Source: SAR324 cluster bacterium (GTDB lineage Bacteria; SAR324; XYD2-FULL-50-16). From it: a stretch of DNA of 6,853 bases. Every line of letters begins with the position of its first letter. Within the stretch, counting starts at the first letter, position 1. The translations under genes and the position numbers were made by a program. Positions 1 through 5,261 of the stretch are shown piece after piece. The DNA lies in NCBI GenBank assembly GCA_002401295.1, contig NVSR01000162.1, forward strand, positions 1-6,853, in the 5' to 3' direction. The notes beneath the pieces are model-generated. The model was not told where the DNA came from and made no database searches. It saw only the letters and a program-made list of their open reading frames with translations.

Positions 1-1218
1 AAGGCTTATATTTCTACGTCAACGGGTACATTGGGTAAGTCTCTCCGAGGTTTTGCTCCGGTTCGAAGTCAAAGTGGGCAAATTATTGGGTTCATCTCTG
101 TGGGTTATCTGGAAAGCAATATTCTCGAAACCATTTTCCAGGCTCGAACTCAAGTGGGTAGCTTCATTTTCATGATGCTCTTCGTGGGACTGATCGGAGG
201 CAGTTTGATCGCAGCTTACATCAAAGGGGTCACTTTAAATATGGAACCCGCTGAAGTCGCGACCTTGCATCAAGAACGTGAAATTGTGCTCAATTCTATT
301 CGTGAAGGGATTATTGCCTTCAACCTTGAGGGAATCATTCATTTTGCGAATAAAGAAGCAGAACGGTTGATACAGGCTCCATTGCCACTCAAAGGACAAC
401 ACATTGACGCCATCTTGCAGGAAGCCAAGTTAATGGAACACATGCAAAAGAGTGAAACTCTCTGTGACAAGGAAATCGTGGTACAGGGACAGAGCATGAT
501 TTTTAATGTCAATTCCGTCCTGATCAAAGAGAAACCTTTGGGTTTGGTTGTCTCCTTCAGGAGAAAGGATGAAATTGATTATCTGAATCAAGAACTAAGC
601 ATGGTCAATCAATGCTCCGATCTATTGCGTGTGCAAAGTCATGAGTACTTTAATAAACTGCACACCATCGGAGGATTGTTACAGATTGAAGAATACGATG
701 AGGCGAAGGATTTAATTCTAAAAGAATCCTACTTATTCCAGGAATTAATGGAATACCTGGAGGAAAACGTAAAATGCCCCATGATCAACGGTATGTTGAT
801 TGGAAAATTCAACAAGGCCAGCGAACTGAAATGTACCCTTGAAATTGATTTCAACGGTCGTTGGTTAACGTCACCTCAGTTTCCAGAACATCTGGTGACG
901 ATCCTCGGAAATCTTCTCGATAATGCAATGGACGCGGTTTTATCCGCTCGGATTGCCAAACCTCTCGTCCGCATCGCCCTTCATGAAAGCGAAACCCATT
1001 TCCAGGCGATTGTGGAAGATAATGGGCAGGGTATTGCCGCAGACCTCAAGCTCTTTGACAAAGGGGTCACGACCAAGGCAGATGGAAGAGGAATCGGTTT
1101 ATATAATGTTTTAAAAGCACTGGACGTGATGCTGGGCCAAATTAATCATACCCGCTCAAGCCTGGGTGGCGCTAAGTTTACAGTTGAGTTCCCAAAACAC
1201 AGGGGTATTGAATGCTAA
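1..1218 (+). CDS. dcuS: DcuS/CitA-family sensor histidine kinase, 5'-truncated by window edge
   Basis: Membrane sensor kinase of the citrate/C4-dicarboxylate family. The frame is open from base 1 (405 codons here), so the TTG at 31 is internal and the true start lies upstream. E. coli DcuS has about 540 residues, so roughly 140 are missing. Numbering from base 1: the end of the periplasmic PAS sensor domain is present at residues 1-45, with the conserved SLRG (14-17) and the ISVGY strand end (32-36). A transmembrane helix spans about 53-74, then comes NMEP (80-83), a cytoplasmic PAS domain (about 90-190, with FAN at 115-117), an H-box with phosphoacceptor His214 in VQSHEYFNKLHTI, an N-box LGNLLDNAMDA (302-312), a G1 box VEDNGQGI (338-345) and a G2 box GRGIGLYNV (362-370). 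All kinase motifs look intact. The stop overlaps the regulator start, which indicates one operon. Ligand preference for C4-dicarboxylates over citrate is inferred from the transporter downstream. Confidence 0.93.
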   Translation, partial: KAYISTSTGTLGKSLRGFAPVRSQSGQIIGFISVGYLESNILETIFQARTQVGSFIFMMLFVGLIGGSLIAAYIKGVTLNMEPAEVATLHQEREIVLNSIREGIIAFNLEGIIHFANKEAERLIQAPLPLKGQHIDAILQEAKLMEHMQKSETLCDKEIVVQGQSMIFNVNSVLIKEKPLGLVVSFRRKDEIDYLNQELSMVNQCSDLLRVQSHEYFNKLHTIGGLLQIEEYDEAKDLILKESYLFQELMEYLEENVKCPMINGMLIGKFNKASELKCTLEIDFNGRWLTSPQFPEHLVTILGNLLDNAMDAVLSARIAKPLVRIALHESETHFQAIVEDNGQGIAADLKLFDKGVTTKADGRGIGLYNVLKALDVMLGQINHTRSSLGGAKFTVEFPKHRGIEC

Positions 1219-1889
1219 AAGTATTGATCGTTGAAGATGATGTGAATGTATCCCGTTTGCATACCAAGTTTACAGAAAAAGTCGGCGGTTTCGAAGTCAT
1301 TGGCATTGCCAATAGCCTTGAAGATGCCTTTGATATGGTAGAATTATTAATACCAGACTTGATTTTATTAGACGTGTTTTTCCCTTTAGGTTCCGGTCTT
1401 GATTTTTTGCGCGATATTCGAGGAAAAGGCAGTCATGTCGATGTAATTTTAGTGACTGCTGCCAGGGAAGCTCAGACCATCCAGGAAGCTATACACGGCG
1501 GCGCCTTTGATTATATTATAAAACCCGTCATCTTCGAACGTTTCAAAAAATCCCTCCATCGCTTTAGTGATTATCGCAAAGAACTGGAGCAGGATACTAC
1601 CTTTGACCAAGGCAGCGTTGATCACTTGCTGGATCGAAATATAGATCCCACAGCAAGCAAAGCCGAGATGCCTAAAGGTATTGACCCGATTACCTTAAAA
1701 AAGATTAGCCACATCCTGGATGAGGCCAGTGAAAGTCTGACGGCAGAAAAAGTGGGCCATAGCATCGGTGCCAGCCGCAATACGGCTAGGCGTTACCTGG
1801 ACTACCTGGTTTCCATCGGAAATCTACAAGTAGACATGGATTATGGGACTATCGGCCGCCCTGAGAAAAAATTTTCCAAACCCACCTGA
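1212..1889 (+). CDS. dcuR: DcuR/CitB-family response regulator
   Basis: A 225-residue cytoplasmic transcription factor and partner of the overlapping kinase. The receiver domain (1-120) has the acidic pocket Glu8, Asp9 and Asp10, phosphoacceptor Asp54 in LLDVFFP, Thr82 in VTAA and Lys104 in IIKP, so phosphotransfer should work. A linker (about 121-155) leads to the C-terminal helix-turn-helix typical of this family, with the probable recognition helix in ASRNTARRYLDYL (187-199), close to the SRVTARRYLEYL pattern of DcuR relatives. The length fits the family (about 225-240 residues). The ATG at 1212 lies inside the kinase gene, 7 bp before the end of its stop codon, with AGGGG at 1201-1205 as ribosome binding site, which suggests translational coupling. 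No clear terminator follows. Its most likely target is the transporter promoter just downstream. The exact paralogue (DcuR, CitB or MalR-like) is inferred from context. Confidence 0.93.
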   Translation: MLKVLIVEDDVNVSRLHTKFTEKVGGFEVIGIANSLEDAFDMVELLIPDLILLDVFFPLGSGLDFLRDIRGKGSHVDVILVTAAREAQTIQEAIHGGAFDYIIKPVIFERFKKSLHRFSDYRKELEQDTTFDQGSVDHLLDRNIDPTASKAEMPKGIDPITLKKISHILDEASESLTAEKVGHSIGASRNTARRYLDYLVSIGNLQVDMDYGTIGRPEKKFSKPT

Positions 1890-1965
1890 TTCCACCTTTT
1901 CAAGCCCTCCTCTGTCCTTCCCATTCTTCCGTGAGTTTAAAGAGCAGAAAGGGATTTAAGTTTTG

Positions 1966-1981
1966 TAATTCCCTTAATTCC
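1966..1981 (+). promoter_or_regulatory. Direct repeat next to the transporter promoter, possible regulator site
   Basis: TAATTCC occurs twice, at 1966-1972 and 1975-1981, offset by 9 bp, and ends 6 bp before the proposed -35 box. DcuR-type regulators are known to bind AT-rich direct repeats upstream of their targets, so this is a plausible activator site. The position is suggestive, but the motif is short and chance is possible. Confidence 0.3.
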
Positions 1982-1987
1982 GCATTG

Positions 1988-2016
1988 TTTACAGCTAAGA
2001 AGCCCTTACCTATACC
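1988..2016 (+). promoter_or_regulatory. Candidate sigma70-type promoter of the C4-dicarboxylate transporter gene
   Basis: TTTACA (1988-1993; 5 of 6 matches to TTGACA), a 17-bp spacer, then TATACC (2011-2016; 4 of 6 matches to TATAAT). Transcription would begin near 2023, giving a leader of about 44 nt with a strong AGGAGG at 2055-2060 placed 6 nt before the ATG at 2067. The weak -10 box fits a promoter that needs an activator such as the neighbouring response regulator. Confidence 0.5.
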
Positions 2017-2066
2017 TGAAACATACTTAGAGAGAAAAAATAAACTCACATTTCAGGAGGGCTATC

Positions 2067-3392
2067 ATGCTTTATCTACAATTCTTTTTCCTCTTAATCA
2101 TGCTGTACATGGGCAGCCGTTATGGTGGCATTGGCCTGGGTGTCGTTTCCGGCATTGGATTGTCCATTGAGGTGTTTGTATTTCAAATGGCGCCAACGTC
2201 TCCTCCGGTTACGGTGATGTTGATCATCTTGGCAGTCGTTACTTGTGCTTCTATTCTGGAAGCAGCTGGCGGACTGAAGTATATGCTTCAAATTGCCGAA
2301 CGGATACTAAGAGCAAATCCTACAAAAATCACTTTCCTGGGACCCTTGGTCGCTTACACAATGACCTTTCTGCTGGGAACGGGACACGCCGTTTACTCGG
2401 TGATGCCCATTATTGGTGATGTGGCACTCAAAAATAATATTCGTCCTGAAAGACCAATGGCAGCAGCTTCCGTGGCCTCTCAGTTAGGTATTACGGCTAG
2501 CCCCATTTCTGCCGCCGTCGTTTACTATCTGGCTCAGCTGACTAATATCAGCCCTGAAATCAATCTATTAACGATTCTCAGTGTGACCATTCCCGCAACT
2601 TTATGCGGAACCCTGGCCATGTCCTTCTACAGTTTACGCCGTGGAGTGGAGCTAAAAGATGATAAGGAGTATCAAAGCAGATTGGAAGACGCTGTCTGGG
2701 GGAAAAAGATTCGAGAAACAACAGCTTCTACCCTTGGTGAAGAACTGCCTCCAGCAGCAAAGCACTCGGTGATCCTGTTTCTGCTGGCATTGGTTACCAT
2801 CGTCATCATTGCAATGTTTCCCTCCATTCGAACCATTGGAGATGCAGCCAAGCCCATCAAAATGTCCCTAGTCATTCAAATGATGATGTTGACCTTTGGA
2901 GGCCTCATTTTAATAGTCACTAAGACCAAAACGAATAAGATTGCGGAAGGCGTGGTATTCAAATCAGGGATGGTGGCAGCCATTGCCATCTTCGGGATTG
3001 CATGGATGAGTGATACTTATTTCAAACACGCAATGCCTAGCTTTAAAGGTGGGATCACAGACATGGTACAGGCATATCCCTGGACCTTTGCACTGGCAAT
3101 GTTCATCGTATCTGTAGTGGTTAATTCACAGGCTGCTACTTGTAGGATGATGTTACCCCTCGGCTTAGGCCTCGGGTTATCACCTGCTTTACTAATCGGT
3201 ATTCTGCCAGCTTGTTATGGTTACTTCTTTATCCCGAACTACCCCTCGGATATTGCAACCTGCAACTTTGATTCGACAGGAACGACTAAGATAGGAAAGT
3301 ATTATTTCAACCACAGCTTCATGGTTCCCGGCCTGATCGCGGTTCCCACATCTTGTATCGTGGGTTATCTCTTAGCCCAAGTCATAATCTAA
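2067..3392 (+). CDS. dcuB: Anaerobic C4-dicarboxylate transporter, DcuA/DcuB family
   Basis: Inner-membrane carrier of 441 residues (E. coli DcuA 433, DcuB 446). In this family it exchanges external fumarate, malate or aspartate for succinate during fumarate respiration. It is hydrophobic throughout, with about ten or more membrane segments. Family signatures include GGIGLG (20-25), GGLKYMLQIAE (68-78), GTGHAVYSVMPII (104-116), KNNIRPERPMAAAS (122-135), SPISAAVV (145-152), VNSQAAT (352-358), ACYGYFFIPNYPSD (382-395) and TGTTKIGKYYFNHSFM (404-419). The start ATG has AGGAGG at 6 nt spacing. It lies 177 bp after the two-component genes, with its own candidate promoter, and is followed by a strong hairpin. 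Positions matching E. coli DcuB K353 and T394 are Val350 and Asn391, while D398 is kept (Asp395). The C-terminal half reads DcuA-like in places, so the A/B assignment is uncertain. The symbol rests mainly on linkage to dcuSR. Confidence 0.93.
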   Translation: MLYLQFFFLLIMLYMGSRYGGIGLGVVSGIGLSIEVFVFQMAPTSPPVTVMLIILAVVTCASILEAAGGLKYMLQIAERILRANPTKITFLGPLVAYTMTFLLGTGHAVYSVMPIIGDVALKNNIRPERPMAAASVASQLGITASPISAAVVYYLAQLTNISPEINLLTILSVTIPATLCGTLAMSFYSLRRGVELKDDKEYQSRLEDAVWGKKIRETTASTLGEELPPAAKHSVILFLLALVTIVIIAMFPSIRTIGDAAKPIKMSLVIQMMMLTFGGLILIVTKTKTNKIAEGVVFKSGMVAAIAIFGIAWMSDTYFKHAMPSFKGGITDMVQAYPWTFALAMFIVSVVVNSQAATCRMMLPLGLGLGLSPALLIGILPACYGYFFIPNYPSDIATCNFDSTGTTKIGKYYFNHSFMVPGLIAVPTSCIVGYLLAQVII

Positions 3393-3396
3393 AAGG

Positions 3397-3424
3397 GTAA
3401 AGCCGGGCTACAGCCCGGCTTTAC
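3397..3424. terminator. Bidirectional hairpin terminator between convergent genes
   Basis: A perfect 12-bp inverted repeat, GTAAAGCCGGGC (3397-3408) and its complement (3413-3424), around a TACA loop, lies 5 bp after the transporter stop. The stem is GC-rich at the top with AAA/TTT near its base. Read on the - strand, the stem is followed by CCTTTTAG, a short T run suited to ending the caspase-like gene. On the + strand a good T run begins only at about 3441, so intrinsic termination there may be weaker. Confidence 0.78.
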
Positions 3425-3452
3425 TGAGAGATGAAAAGATCTTTTTTCTTTT

Positions 3453-4907
3453 CTAAGAAGAAGGAGAGATTACCTGTCCCAAACCAATTTTTGCCTGCTC
3501 CAATAACTCCAAACAGCCGCTCCTGGATTGAGGACGCAAAATCAACTCTTGCTCACCAACAGAAATTAAAACGGTCAGTCCTGCGGAAGTTCGGTACTGA
3601 ATGGTTCCTTCATCTTCATCCTCGATCAGATGGCCGCCATGCTCCTCTTCCAGATCTTCAAAACGCTCTACAATATCATCAAAATCTAACATGCCATCCA
3701 GGGGCACCACCACTTCATCCAATTGAATGGGGAAAATATCATCAAAATTTTCAGGAAGTTTAGAATCACTGGATCTCAGGTAGAGTCGCCGAGTCAGCAT
3801 CGCTTCAGTAGGATCCTCGGGGTTTTGTTCAATCTCCAGGTCATAGCGGAAGATATCCGTATCCAGTGAACCACCTCCCAGGAAGACATCCTTTTCAATA
3901 TCCCGTCGTCTTAGGCTAAGCACTTGCTTGGCTTGCTGGTAAATCTCCTTGATTTCCAGTTTGACGTCTTCCTCATACAATCCATGCACAAAGGCCAGGG
4001 TACTCGAAGTGATCTGATTGGATAACTTACGCTTGTTCCCTTTTTTATAACTCGGCAGGCGAGCAATACTCTGATAAGTAAAGCTACGCAGATAGATTTC
4101 ATCGGCTTTCAGCTGAAAGCCTAAATTACCAGAATCCTCATTGATCGAACTCTCCCCGGAAAAGCTAATAATAGGATGATCACCCTCTCCATAGAAAAGA
4201 GCCACTGGCCTCTGCGTTTTCTTAATTGAGGTTTTTTGACGCAGGTAAAGAGGGACGAAATCCATCAGATAGTCCGACAGAGATTGAAAGGTAATCGCTT
4301 TCCCCTCTCCCAAAGCCTCCTGACTTTCACCAGATAAAGCCTGAGCCACATACTGGGACCAAATACTTTGCTGCCAAGCTTCACTATTATAGGCTTGCCC
4401 ACCCCGAGAAGTAGAAAAGAAGAGCGCATGTTTTGAATTTGCATCCAAGAGACTAGAAAACTCCGCATTATTCTGAGGATTAGGGGCTTGCAATCCCTTA
4501 GCTCCCCTGGAGAAATCAAAGAATAACAAACTCTCCTGACATCCTGATCCTGCTAAGGGTTTCAAGAGAATTTCCTGTAGTGAAAGTAAGGATTGAGCAT
4601 CCCAAGCTGTGAGTTTAGTCACTCCTTGTTCCTCTGTACCATGACCGACATAATAGAAAATAAAACGCCCTCCACGCTCTAAGCCTTGAATCAGTTGGGG
4701 CAACTCTTCTTCCAGTTTTTCTTTAGTTACTTCTTCATTTTTCCAAAAGAGGATTTGCTCTTCAGGCAACTGAAGTTTTTCCTGGAGCATCCGGCAAAAG
4801 GCTTGTCCATCATTCAATGCGTATTTGATGGAGCCAAACTCTCCGGATTCATAGTTTTCCAAAGCGATCACTATCGCCAGTGTTTGAGTATTATTCAAAA
4901 TCTCCAT
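3453..4907 (-). CDS. Caspase-like (C14) domain protein with Cys-to-Ser active-site change
   Basis: A 484-residue protein, probably cytoplasmic; I see no signal peptide or membrane helix. Residues about 8-240 match the caspase/metacaspase fold: first strand LAIVIALENY (10-19), ALNDGQAF (30-37), the histidine strand FIFYYVGHG with His89, AWDA (101-104), and the strand that normally ends in D-x-Cys, here SLLFFDFSRG (126-135), giving Asp131, Phe132, Ser133. The later strand LFFSTSRG (162-169) and the helix WSQYVAQAL (183-191) also fit. Ser133 (codon at 4509-4511, TCC) replaces the nucleophilic cysteine. Cys123 lies ten residues earlier and is an unlikely substitute. The protein is probably a pseudo-peptidase. 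Residues about 245-484 match nothing I know; they include a basic stretch (288-294), an acidic one (407-433) and predicted strands near the end. The ATG has a purine-rich AAGGAAG directly before it, a rather close spacing. It is convergent with the transporter and divergent from the nitroreductase gene. Confidence 0.82.
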   Translation of the reverse strand: MEILNNTQTLAIVIALENYESGEFGSIKYALNDGQAFCRMLQEKLQLPEEQILFWKNEEVTKEKLEEELPQLIQGLERGGRFIFYYVGHGTEEQGVTKLTAWDAQSLLSLQEILLKPLAGSGCQESLLFFDFSRGAKGLQAPNPQNNAEFSSLLDANSKHALFFSTSRGGQAYNSEAWQQSIWSQYVAQALSGESQEALGEGKAITFQSLSDYLMDFVPLYLRQKTSIKKTQRPVALFYGEGDHPIISFSGESSINEDSGNLGFQLKADEIYLRSFTYQSIARLPSYKKGNKRKLSNQITSSTLAFVHGLYEEDVKLEIKEIYQQAKQVLSLRRRDIEKDVFLGGGSLDTDIFRYDLEIEQNPEDPTEAMLTRRLYLRSSDSKLPENFDDIFPIQLDEVVVPLDGMLDFDDIVERFEDLEEEHGGHLIEDEDEGTIQYRTSAGLTVLISVGEQELILRPQSRSGCLELLEQAKIGLGQVISPSS

Positions 4908-4926
4908 CTTCCTTTTCCACAGGTTA

Positions 4927-4989
4927 ATCGGTTATCGGTTGGCGGTTTTCGGTTGGCAGTTATCAGTTGGCGGTTGTCAGTTGGCGGTT
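4927..4989. repeat. Heptamer repeat array 1, nine units
   Basis: Exactly 63 bp made of nine successive 7-bp units of the form NNCRGTT. From 4934 they pair into four 14-bp units close to ATCGGTTGGCGGTT (4934-4947, 4948-4961, 4962-4975, 4976-4989). Differences between copies are mostly A/G swaps at the fourth base of a unit. There are no spacers, so it is not a CRISPR array. It begins 20 bp upstream of the caspase-like start codon, so it would lie in that gene's leader if transcription starts farther upstream. Confidence 0.88.
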
Positions 4990-5018
4990 GTCACCTCAGG
5001 GAAGTCCGCCGTGTTTAT

Positions 5019-5052
5019 CACCCATTTTCATTGCCTAGCACCCATTTCCATT
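5019..5052. repeat. Direct repeat, two 14-bp copies
   Basis: CACCCATTTTCATT (5019-5032) and CACCCATTTCCATT (5039-5052) differ at one base and are offset by 20 bp. The core ATTTCCATT (5043-5051) has a perfect inverted 9-bp partner, AATGGAAAT, at 5125-5133. The repeats may be operators or part of the larger inverted structure in this gap. Confidence 0.65.
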
Positions 5053-5077
5053 CAAACTATCGTTCGGTCATTGTCAA
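5050..5077 (-). promoter_or_regulatory. Candidate promoter of the caspase-like gene
   Basis: On the - strand, a perfect TTGACA (5077-5072) is followed by a 16-bp spacer and TTGAAT (5055-5050; 4 of 6 matches to TATAAT). Transcription would start near 5043, giving a leader of about 135 nt that carries the whole first heptamer array. The -35 box lies partly in the second array, so it may be a by-product of the repeat. Confidence 0.3.
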
Positions 5078-5107
5078 TCCTCTATCATCAATCGTCAATC
5101 GTCTATC
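5073..5107. repeat. Heptamer repeat array 2, five units
   Basis: Five exact 7-bp units: GTCAATC, CTCTATC, ATCAATC, GTCAATC, GTCTATC, with consensus NTCWATC. Degenerate units flank it (GGTCATT at 5066-5072, ATCAGTA at 5108-5114). It has the same period as array 1 but a different consensus, sharing only the TC at the second and third bases. Confidence 0.82.
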
Positions 5108-5136
5108 ATCAGTAAAGAACAGAAAATGGAAATTCA

Positions 5137-5157
5137 CCAACTGCCAACCGCCAACCA
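5137..5157. repeat. Heptamer repeat array 3, inverted copy of array 1
   Basis: Three 7-bp units, CCAACTG, CCAACCG and CCAACCA. On the opposite strand these read as the GGTTGGC / CAGTTGG phrase of array 1, so arrays 1 and 3 are complementary over about 11-13 bp and could pair in single-stranded DNA or RNA. Array 3 lies 105 bp before the nitroreductase start codon. Confidence 0.8.
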
Positions 5158-5174
5158 GTATTTTCATATTCAAA

Positions 5175-5190
5175 ACAAGTCCCAACTTGT
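5175..5190. promoter_or_regulatory. Operator-like palindrome upstream of the nitroreductase gene
   Basis: ACAAGT (5175-5180), a CCCA spacer, then ACTTGT (5185-5190): perfect 6-bp arms with a 4-bp spacer, 72 bp before the ATG at 5262. The size suits a dimeric repressor site. I found no convincing -35/-10 pair for the + strand around it, so a role is inferred from position only. Confidence 0.3.
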
Positions 5191-5261
5191 ATCCTGGATC
5201 CCGTGATGATTCTTCCTGGATTGTCCTTGGTTTAACAGCATCAAATCACAGGTCTAATGCG

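Larger units (their letters stand above)
4908..5261. other. Repeat-rich intergenic region between divergent genes
   Basis: A 354-bp stretch with no gene that I can support. It must hold the start signals of the caspase-like gene (leftward) and the nitroreductase gene (rightward). It contains three arrays of 7-bp units, a 14-bp direct repeat, a 16-bp palindrome and an 8-bp direct repeat (TCCTGGAT at 5192-5199 and 5214-5221). The frame of the nitroreductase gene stays open leftward through the whole region to at least about 4881. The translation is repetitive, so I read it as noncoding. Confidence 0.7.

Noticed and set aside
31..33. TTG at 31 as the start of the sensor kinase
   Set aside because: The frame is open to base 1, and the residues before 31 continue the conserved periplasmic sensor domain, so the gene is cut by the window edge.
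2016..2056. CTGAAA...TTTCAG inverted repeat touching the Shine-Dalgarno site, as a leader switch
   Set aside because: The arms are only 6 bp, and the left arm lies at or before the predicted transcript start, so it would probably not be in the RNA.
1931..2170. 79-codon GTG-start frame across the regulator-transporter gap
   Set aside because: It overlaps the transporter start in another frame, has no ribosome site and shows no protein-like pattern. The gap is better explained as regulatory.
3431..3763. 110-codon + strand frame opposite the end of the caspase-like gene
   Set aside because: It lies antisense to a longer gene with a recognisable fold, and its translation is low-complexity His/Pro-rich sequence typical of an antisense shadow.
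4927..5157. Possible CRISPR array
   Set aside because: The 7-bp units abut without spacers and are far too short for CRISPR repeats. No cas genes are in the window.
5221..5260. TTGTCC or TTAACA as a -35 box for the nitroreductase gene
   Set aside because: At 16-18 bp spacing neither is followed by a hexamer resembling TATAAT.
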